Assembly: GCF_000225345.1 (NCBI RefSeq)
Contig: NC_015977.1
Location: 3,410,001 to 3,474,000 of the forward strand
Length of the DNA stretch: 64,000 nt
Reading direction: 5' to 3'
From: Roseburia hominis A2-183
Lineage (GTDB): Bacteria > Bacillota > Clostridia > Lachnospirales > Lachnospiraceae
The notes under the pieces were generated by a model. The model did no database searches. It saw only the letters and a list, made by a program, of their open reading frames with translations, and had not been told where the DNA came from. Shown one piece after another: positions 58,530 through 64,000 of the stretch (position 1 is its first letter; every line of letters begins with the position of its first letter). The translations under genes and the position numbers were made by a program.

Positions 58530-58823
58530 TCAGCTTGTCGCTCCCTCTGCTCGTTTTTTCAGATATTCCCGCGCTGGTTCACTCGTCAAGGCAAGCCTAA
58601 GAAGTGCTGCGGCTTCCTCGTCGGTCATGTTCTTTGCTTCCGGCACAATGCTTTCAAAGACTGCGCCCCGGACGATAAGGCGGTGGCTGCGCGTTCTGCG
58701 TTCCTCTTTGGATAGCTTCTGACGCAACATCTTTTCCCGGTTCTCAAATTGCCGGATTTTCTTCTTTCCGTCCTCAATCTCGGCTTGCAACTCCTCGCGG
58801 GTTTTCTCTCTTGGCTTTGTCAT
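58530..58823 (-). CDS. DUF3847-type protein, possible relaxosome component
   Basis: 97 residues from ATG 58823 (AAAGGAG upstream). Charged coiled coil (REELQAEIEDGKKKIRQFEN) then RTRSHRLIVRGAVFESIVPE and ALLRLALTSEPAREYL. It resembles the DUF3847 family found beside MobL genes. MobC-like help in nicking is inferred from its position next to oriT. Confidence 0.75.
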   Translation of the reverse strand: MTKPREKTREELQAEIEDGKKKIRQFENREKMLRQKLSKEERRTRSHRLIVRGAVFESIVPEAKNMTDEEAAALLRLALTSEPAREYLKKRAEGATS

Positions 58824-58975
58824 GGTTGGGCGCTCCTTTCTGCTCATAAGCATAGAAAAAGGACAGTCGATTTTCTCGGCTGCCCTTGTAAAATAGAAAA
58901 CTTATTTACTTTGCAAGAAGGTTTTGTTCGGATACTTTTTCATCAGAAGTATGGCTTGTTTGGGCGTGGGGCATA

Positions 58976-59824
58976 TCAGTCTGAGTTTCCGTCAAAGTCT
59001 GTGTTATGATAGTGTTCATATAACCAGTATTTTCCCTCAAACTCAACGACAATGTTATCGCCGTACTGATAAACCGCAGCCCCTACAATATCATCATTTG
59101 CTTGGAAATTTTCTTTTGGTTCTTCCGAAGAACTAACTGTGTTTTCGATTTTTCCCAACAAATTGAAAGAACTTTTTTCATCTGCGAAGTTGGGTTGAGA
59201 GTCAACGATTTGATAAAGCGTATCATTTACATAGACCATAGGAGCAATATCTCCAGAAATGGGAACCAATGCCTTTAGCAAATCTTCTCCTGTTACACCT
59301 AATTGTGCTTCATCGCTTGCAAAAGGAATACGCAACAGGTATTGTTGGTCTACTTCGTAAAGATATATATAAATGCCTGAGCCAACATCTTGTGTGTCAC
59401 CTAAAAGAGAAAGAACATCTTCTCTTGTCATGGTCGGTGTTAGTTCTTTAATTTGCTCAGATGTTACCTGCGTCGGTGTATCGAGCGGTTCTTTGTTTTC
59501 TGGTATTAGACTAAGGATTTCTTCAGTCAACGGGTTACTTTCTCCTGCGTCAATCGTTTTTGCAGCTTCTTTTATTTCTTTATGAGAATAGTCGCTCAAA
59601 TCTTCAACAGCAATGCCGAGAGAATTGAGATAATCAACCGCTGCATTATATTGAATTATATCAACGGCAAATGCGGTCAATGGTATCATCAAGCACAAGC
59701 AAGCTGCAATAGCCCCCCACTTTACCCAAATGGGCTTTTTGGCTTTCTTCTTGTAGTTGAGAGCTTCATCGACATATTTTGTGTCAAGCTCGCTCATAGC
59801 GTCGGAAAACTTCTTTGCATTCAT
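58976..59824 (-). CDS. membrane-anchored anti-sigma-like protein
   Basis: 282 residues. Cytoplasmic N-terminus (SDAMSELDTKYVDEAL), one membrane helix (GAIAACLCLMIPLTAFAV) and an outer domain. It overlaps the ECF sigma gene by four bases (ATGA), the usual sigma/anti-sigma coupling. The outer domain likely senses an unknown signal. Confidence 0.75.
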   Translation of the reverse strand: MNAKKFSDAMSELDTKYVDEALNYKKKAKKPIWVKWGAIAACLCLMIPLTAFAVDIIQYNAAVDYLNSLGIAVEDLSDYSHKEIKEAAKTIDAGESNPLTEEILSLIPENKEPLDTPTQVTSEQIKELTPTMTREDVLSLLGDTQDVGSGIYIYLYEVDQQYLLRIPFASDEAQLGVTGEDLLKALVPISGDIAPMVYVNDTLYQIVDSQPNFADEKSSFNLLGKIENTVSSSEEPKENFQANDDIVGAAVYQYGDNIVVEFEGKYWLYEHYHNTDFDGNSD

Positions 59825-60381
59825 ACGAATACCTCTCTTTCAATCAAATATTGCTTCATCTTCTCGCGGATACGGGTCAGCCGGACAGAAATGTTTTTTT
59901 CTGAAAGCCCCATAAACTCGGCTATGTCCTTATAGCTGTCGGAAAACCAATAGCGGCGCATGAAAATAACGCGGTTTTCGGTAGTCAGCGTGTCTAAAAA
60001 TGCTTCAATGATACGGGCTAACTCTTTGGCTTCGATTTCTGCTTCTACTGTATTCGGGGCTGCTATACAGGCTTCAATTTCTTCCAAAGCAATCGTGTAA
60101 TGGCTGCTCCGTTTGGCTGCTTCCTTTCTCCAATAGATTTTGAGTGAAATGTTCCGAACGATTTTAACAAGATAAGATAGCAGCGGGTTAGGTCGTGCCG
60201 GGGGAATGGCGTTCCATGCGCCTAAATAAGCGTCGTTTACACATTCCTCCGCGTCTTGTCTGCTGCCTACGATATGGTAGGAAAGATTGTGGCAGACCTT
60301 TCCGTATTTTATATCCAGCTCTCGTATGCCTTGTTCTGAACGTCCAAAAAACATTTCTATGATTTTTTCGTCGTCTATCAT
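59821..60381 (-). CDS. ECF RNA polymerase sigma factor
   Basis: 186 residues. Sigma region 2 (QDAEECVNDAYLGAWNAIPP) and region 4 (YWFSDSYKDIAEFMGLSEKNISVRL) are complete with no region 3. First gene of the pair. The target promoters are not evident in this window. Confidence 0.9.
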   Translation of the reverse strand: MIDDEKIIEMFFGRSEQGIRELDIKYGKVCHNLSYHIVGSRQDAEECVNDAYLGAWNAIPPARPNPLLSYLVKIVRNISLKIYWRKEAAKRSSHYTIALEEIEACIAAPNTVEAEIEAKELARIIEAFLDTLTTENRVIFMRRYWFSDSYKDIAEFMGLSEKNISVRLTRIREKMKQYLIEREVFV

Positions 60382-60465
60382 CTCACCGCCTCCTTTCGGG
60401 CTTCACCTATGTACTACGGTTTCAGCGGCAAATACTACATCTAATCCGAAACTTTTTCAAAAAAA

Positions 60466-60780
60466 TTATAGCACATCTTTTTGAATAGGGTGTGTCAAGT
60501 TGCCGGAATGTTTCTTTGCCGCTTTGCTGGCGGCGTTCCTCCGTTCCTCACTGTATGGGGCGGTCAGACGGAAAGAGAAACGCCCCTTTGCAATCTCAAA
60601 CTCCATGCAGCCCGTTTCGGGGTCTGCGTCGGTCTGGCGGCACTGGTCGGGGTGCTGTCCGGAGTAGGCGGCAAGCCGCTTCTTTAAGTCGGTGTTGTGT
60701 GTGCGGATATGGATAAGGGGGTCTTTCTCGTCAAACCATATATCGGTGGTCTTTTCCTGTTTGGTAAGCCCTGTTCTCAT
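60466..60780 (-). CDS. conserved small protein of TnpX elements, function unknown
   Basis: 104 residues: TGLTKQEKTTDIWFDEKDPL, HIRTHNTDLKKRLAAYS, GRFSFRLTAPYSEERRNAAS. This pattern recurs in similar Clostridial elements. No motif suggests an activity. AAGGAG lies before the ATG. Confidence 0.65.
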   Translation of the reverse strand: MRTGLTKQEKTTDIWFDEKDPLIHIRTHNTDLKKRLAAYSGQHPDQCRQTDADPETGCMEFEIAKGRFSFRLTAPYSEERRNAASKAAKKHSGNLTHPIQKDVL

Positions 60781-60867
60781 GTAAGCTCCTTTCCATGCCC
60801 CTGTTACGCAATAGGGGCATTTTTCGGGTGTTTTTCCCGGCTCTTGACTTGTGGAAAATGAGGATTT

Positions 60868-61104
60868 TCAAATAGAAAACGCCCGGACAGGGAATGGTTC
60901 GTCGGGGCGGCTGTTATCGCAAGATTTCTGTTTTTCCGGCTCTTGACCGTCAGACGCGGATAAACGCGAGCTGTCGGCAAGTGCCAGTTTGAGCAGCTTG
61001 TCGCGGAATGTTTCTGTGCTGCTGTGATTGAAAAATAACTCCACAACAATGGTCTGCCCGTTCCTCTGGGTCGTAATGATACTGTCGGGGGTCTGTTCTG
61101 CCAT
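60868..61104 (-). CDS. TnpW-family transposon protein
   Basis: 78 residues. RNGQTIVVELFFNHSSTETFRDKLLKLALADSS is the TnpW pattern found next to tnpX. Role unknown. GGAGCC precedes the ATG. Confidence 0.75.
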   Translation of the reverse strand: MAEQTPDSIITTQRNGQTIVVELFFNHSSTETFRDKLLKLALADSSRLSASDGQEPEKQKSCDNSRPDEPFPVRAFSI

Positions 61105-61183
61105 AGGCGGCTCCTTTCTTTGAGCGCAAAAGAGGGATTTCCCGTAGTTCGGAAAATCCCTCTTGGTTGACGGTTATTCTGTT

Positions 61184-63034
61184 TTACTGTGCGGGCTGTG
61201 CGGCTGCCTGTGCCTTTCGCCTTGCCCGGTATTCCCGCGCTTTCATGCGGTCATACTCCCGCTGCTTTTCAAGATTTCTCGCCCGGTATTCCCTTGAATA
61301 GTTGCGGTGGTAGGCGCGGCTCTTTTCCTTTTTGGCTTCTTCGATTTCCTCCCGCATTTGCCGGATTTCCTGCTCGGTCGGCTCTGCAAGCTGTGTCACT
61401 TCGTTCTCAAACTTGCCGATATAATTGAAATATATGCTGATGTGCTGGATTGCGTATCTCGCCCTTTTCTGGTCGCGCTCATGCACTTCAATCCGGCTGA
61501 TAAACTCGTTGAGAATGGCGGGGGTAAGCTCGGTAAAGGCAGCATGGCGTTCCGTCAGCTTCAAAAACTTCTGCGCCCGTCCTCCCGCGTTCTCATAAGC
61601 GGATAGCTGCTCTTGGAGCGTGGCAAGCTCCGCTTTCAGCGCGTAGTATTCTTCCGAATACTTCTGCGACATCTGCTCATAGCGGTCTTGCGGGATCGCG
61701 CCGAGGGCGTTGTCCTCATAGAGCTTGTTCAGCACCTTGTCAATCTGTTCAAGGCGCGTCGTGATTTGCGGGATACGCTTCTGCTGCTTCTTGGTCTGGT
61801 CGGTCTGCTGCATGGCAAGGTTCTTTTTCACTAAGGCTTCAAACTCCGCCCGGTTGCTGATAGAACAGTCCTCGATTTTCTTCAGCACTTCCGCGATGGT
61901 CTGCATGAGCAAATCCGCGTCCATGATGTGAGGGGAATGGCATTTGGGGTTCTTGGCTTTCCCCTTGTGGTACTCGCTGCAAAAAGCAACGTGCCGCTTG
62001 CCGCCGTTCCGGTAATCTATACGAATGTGCATTTTTGCGCCGCAGTCTTTACAGAAAAGCAAGCCGGACAGAGGGTGGATTTCCCCGTCCCCGTTGGGGC
62101 GTCTGATGGGTGCGTTTTCCAAAATCCGCTGTACGGTTTCAAAATCGCTGCGGCTGATAATCGGCTCATGCACATTTTCTGTGATGTGCCACTGGCTCCG
62201 GTCTACATAGTGGTTATGTTTATCCCGGAAATGCTTTGTAGTCTTGAAGTTGACTACATCGCCGCAATACTCCTGCCGTGTGAGGATATTGGTCAAGGTG
62301 GCTTTGTTCCACTTGCAGCGGTTATCCTCGTTGAGTGTCTTATTTTTACAGGTTCCCCGCCCTCGGTCTTTCATGTAGAAAGTGGGGGTTGGGATTTGCT
62401 CCTGTGTCAGATATACGGCGATTTGGTTGCGGTTCTTCCCGCCGATAAACAGACGGAAAATCAAACGGACAACCTCGGCGGCTTCCTCGTCGATTATCCA
62501 AAAATCCTTGTTGTCCGGGTCTTTGACATAACCGTAAAGGGCTTCGGTGACAATCGGCTTTCCGCTCATGCCTTTGGTCTTAATGCCCGTTTTCACTTTC
62601 TTGCTGATGTCCTTTGCGTACCACTCCGACATGATGTTGATAAAGGGCGCAAACTCCAATGTGTCGGGTTTCTCGCTGTCAATGCCGTTGTTGACTGCGA
62701 TAAAGCGCACATTGTTCCGTCTGAATATCTCCATCGCGTTGCCGACTTGGAGATAGTCGCGCCCCCAGCGGGTAAGGTCTTTCATAATGCAGACACCGAT
62801 TTTCCCGTTTTCCACATCGTCCATCATGCGGGAGTAGGCGGAACGGTCAAAAAACCTGCCGCTTTCGTCATCGTCGATGTAGTGCCGGATATTGGTTAGG
62901 TGCTGCCCTCTGGCATAGTTCTCCAAAAATATTTTTTGGTTCTGTATGCTGTTGCTCTCGCCGCCGTCCCTGTCCTCGTCGCCCACGGAAAGGCGGGAGT
63001 AAAGGGCTGTAATTTTGCTATAATCAGTCATGTG
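61184..63034 (-). CDS. tnpX: TnpX-type large serine recombinase
   Basis: 616 residues from ATG 63034. Catalytic Ser in ALYSRLSVGDEDRDG, DDDESGRFFDRSAYSRM, KDLTRWGRDYLQVGNAMEIF. Recombinase domain follows, then a zinc ribbon (CKDCGAKMHIRIDY ... CSEYHKGK), then a long coiled coil rich in Arg and Lys. It excises and integrates the element at GA-centred sites in Tn4451. Much more GC-rich than the three recombinases at 19.8-24.7 kb and clearly from a different source. Confidence 0.93.
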   Translation of the reverse strand, partial: HMTDYSKITALYSRLSVGDEDRDGGESNSIQNQKIFLENYARGQHLTNIRHYIDDDESGRFFDRSAYSRMMDDVENGKIGVCIMKDLTRWGRDYLQVGNAMEIFRRNNVRFIAVNNGIDSEKPDTLEFAPFINIMSEWYAKDISKKVKTGIKTKGMSGKPIVTEALYGYVKDPDNKDFWIIDEEAAEVVRLIFRLFIGGKNRNQIAVYLTQEQIPTPTFYMKDRGRGTCKNKTLNEDNRCKWNKATLTNILTRQEYCGDVVNFKTTKHFRDKHNHYVDRSQWHITENVHEPIISRSDFETVQRILENAPIRRPNGDGEIHPLSGLLFCKDCGAKMHIRIDYRNGGKRHVAFCSEYHKGKAKNPKCHSPHIMDADLLMQTIAEVLKKIEDCSISNRAEFEALVKKNLAMQQTDQTKKQQKRIPQITTRLEQIDKVLNKLYEDNALGAIPQDRYEQMSQKYSEEYYALKAELATLQEQLSAYENAGGRAQKFLKLTERHAAFTELTPAILNEFISRIEVHERDQKRARYAIQHISIYFNYIGKFENEVTQLAEPTEQEIRQMREEIEEAKKEKSRAYHRNYSREYRARNLEKQREYDRMKAREYRARRKAQAAAQPAQ

Positions 63035-63186
63035 CATAACCTCCTGTGCGTCCATGTATGTGTCATTTACACTTAAAATTATGCACTCCAAGTGACATTT
63101 TTCTTAATAATAAACACTTGTCATTGAAATGAATCCTATTTGCCGCTTTTTTGAATCCATACAATATAATACTTTATAAAAACATA

Positions 63187-63235
63187 CAAAAAAGTCCTCT
63201 TGTACCGAACTTACTGTTCCTTTCAAGAGGACTTT
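63187..63235 (-). terminator. terminator after the secreted P-domain-like gene
   Basis: Perfect 12-base arms AAAGTCCTCTTG (63191-63202) and its complement (63224-63235), then T-run on the minus strand. Outside the nested element. Confidence 0.85.
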
Positions 63236-63281
63236 ATTTATGGCATATACTTCATTTCTTATTTAACAGCACCATTGATTC

Positions 63282-63749
63282 TTAATTATAATACACAGTC
63301 AGTCCTACTGTAACCGTTGATACAGGATATATGTTTCCATGAGTTGTTGTTCCTGAATTCACAATATATATCTGCCATGTACCTGACGGATTTTCTCCAT
63401 TAAAATCGTCTAAATACCATATTTTACTAGATGTCGGACCTGTATAAGAATGCCAACTTCCATTTGGACTCTTTATCCAAAGGGTATATGGATCAGTTCC
63501 ACTCGAAACATTGATTGCCAATTTAACCTGTGTGATTGAAGCATCTGATCCAATTATACTACCAGATGACAAACTGCTGGTTGTTGATTTTCCTCCATTA
63601 ATAGCATTCAGCTTAGTAGTTGTCTTACTATAAAAACTTGAAGCTGCAAATACTGGTGTTACAAAAAGCAAACAAACCATCATACTTACAACAACTGCCA
63701 TAAACGTTTTTCTTGAAACCGTCTTTTTAGCTTTTTCTGATATTCTCAT
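63282..63749 (-). CDS. secreted protein with P-domain-like beta-sandwich
   Basis: 155 residues. Signal peptide KTFMAVVVSMMVCLLFVTPV, cleaved near FAASS. The mature part (YTLWIKSPNGSWHSYTG, NPSGTWQIYIVNSGTTTHG, TVTVGLTVYYN) resembles the proprotein-convertase P domain but stands alone without protease. ATG 63749 follows AAGGAGG. Continues the alternating series of 44-49 kb. Confidence 0.7.
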   Translation of the reverse strand: MRISEKAKKTVSRKTFMAVVVSMMVCLLFVTPVFAASSFYSKTTTKLNAINGGKSTTSSLSSGSIIGSDASITQVKLAINVSSGTDPYTLWIKSPNGSWHSYTGPTSSKIWYLDDFNGENPSGTWQIYIVNSGTTTHGNIYPVSTVTVGLTVYYN

Positions 63750-63797
63750 ATTAGCAACCTCCTTCAAAAATGAAATATATTCCACATAAAAAACATA

Positions 63798-64000
63798 CTA
63801 TATTTTTATATCTACTGATTTCTTGCCACTCTCAACAGACTCTCTGGTAATACCATCCAATGCACCAGCCGGTATTGATTTCCCAGCTTTCCATGTAGGA
63901 TCAGCGGCTTTTGCTGCTTCTGCAAATGCCTGTCTGTATTGATGTTCATATTGTTCCATTGTCCAGCCTGCTGATAAGCGGTCATCCTTATCCATTTTTC
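63798..64000 (-). CDS. C-terminal end of a signal-less protein (cut by window edge)
   Basis: At least 65 residues: YEHQYRQAFAEAAKAADPTW, SIPAGALDGITRESVES and a Lys/Ile end. Its start is probably outside. By position it is another signal-less partner in front of a secreted-protein gene. Confidence 0.55.
   Translation of the reverse strand, partial: KMDKDDRLSAGWTMEQYEHQYRQAFAEAAKAADPTWKAGKSIPAGALDGITRESVESGKKSVDIKI

Larger units (their letters stand above)
54770..63100. mobile_element. nested mobilizable element of the Tn4451/TnpX type
   Basis: Limits approximate. GC content rises sharply from about 54.84 kb to 61.1 kb. Contents: primase-helicase, MobQ relaxase, oriT, DUF3847, sigma/anti-sigma, TnpW, TnpX serine recombinase near the right end. 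This gene set and order is that of small integrative mobilizable elements of Clostridia. It separates the TIR-like gene from the secreted-protein genes at 63.3 kb. Confidence 0.8.
19633..64000. mobile_element. composite integrated accessory region (one end seen)
   Basis: Starts where the flavodoxin gene is cut and carries three serine recombinases at that end, the usual place for integration genes. GC content falls to roughly one third in 28-54 kb. No conjugation (T4SS) genes are in view, so it may be an integrative element whose transfer module lies outside, or several independent insertions. The far end is not in the window. Confidence 0.5.

Noticed and set aside
61928-62899. 323-codon plus-strand frame
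   Set aside because: Antisense to tnpX, whose motifs are unmistakable on the minus strand.
19633-64000. Complete conjugative element (ICE)
   Set aside because: No VirB4, VirD4 or other mating-pore genes are visible in the window; only mobilisation genes of the nested element.

Overview
The window reads as a low- to mid-GC anaerobic Firmicute, most likely a gut Lachnospiraceae. The support is a fructose PTS operon, a 2[4Fe-4S] clostridial ferredoxin, an ATP synthase whose c subunit carries a sodium-binding signature, and mobile DNA typical of that family. No rRNA, tRNA or CRISPR array was seen.

Positions 1-19,395 are core chromosome. On the minus strand lie a cut-off amidohydrolase, an XRE-type regulator, fruR-fruK-fruA, a histidine phosphatase, the complete ATP synthase operon (atpZ-I-B-E-F-H-A-G-D-C), an IS200-type element, and the operon sua5 - LMW-PTP-like - upp - dCMP deaminase. 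The plus strand carries galM and a ferredoxin, followed by a convergent MerR gene.

At about 19.63 kb a flavodoxin gene is cut, and accessory DNA runs from there to the window end. It opens with three tandem large serine recombinases, then small element genes (MazF-like toxin, resolvase-fold-like proteins, HTH regulators). From 28.8 to 42.3 kb lies a peptide natural-product region. A decayed half (frameshifted ABC transporter and a subtilase split by a 239-bp insertion) is followed by an apparently intact half: ABC exporter, three radical SAM enzymes, a 45-residue Cys/Trp precursor peptide found between genes, a subtilase, and an FtsX/LolD-type export pair. This is the best candidate for an undescribed system.

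From 42.4 to 54.7 kb are an IS66 relic joined to an ORF-less group II intron, an alternating series of small secreted proteins and signal-less partners, a complete IS66 element (2,971 bp, 8-bp target duplication) lying between a start codon and its ribosome binding site, an agr-type quorum-sensing island with agrD, agrB and a hidden second agrD-like gene that starts with ATA, and a TIR-like protein.

From about 54.8 to 63.1 kb a GC-rich mobilizable element of the Tn4451/TnpX type (replication primase-helicase, MobQ-class relaxase, recognisable oriT, DUF3847 protein, ECF sigma/anti-sigma pair, TnpW, TnpX) is nested in the low-GC island. The secreted-protein series resumes beyond it and leaves the window. 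The accessory region is therefore several mobile elements stacked inside one another, carrying peptide-signal and secretion cargo.
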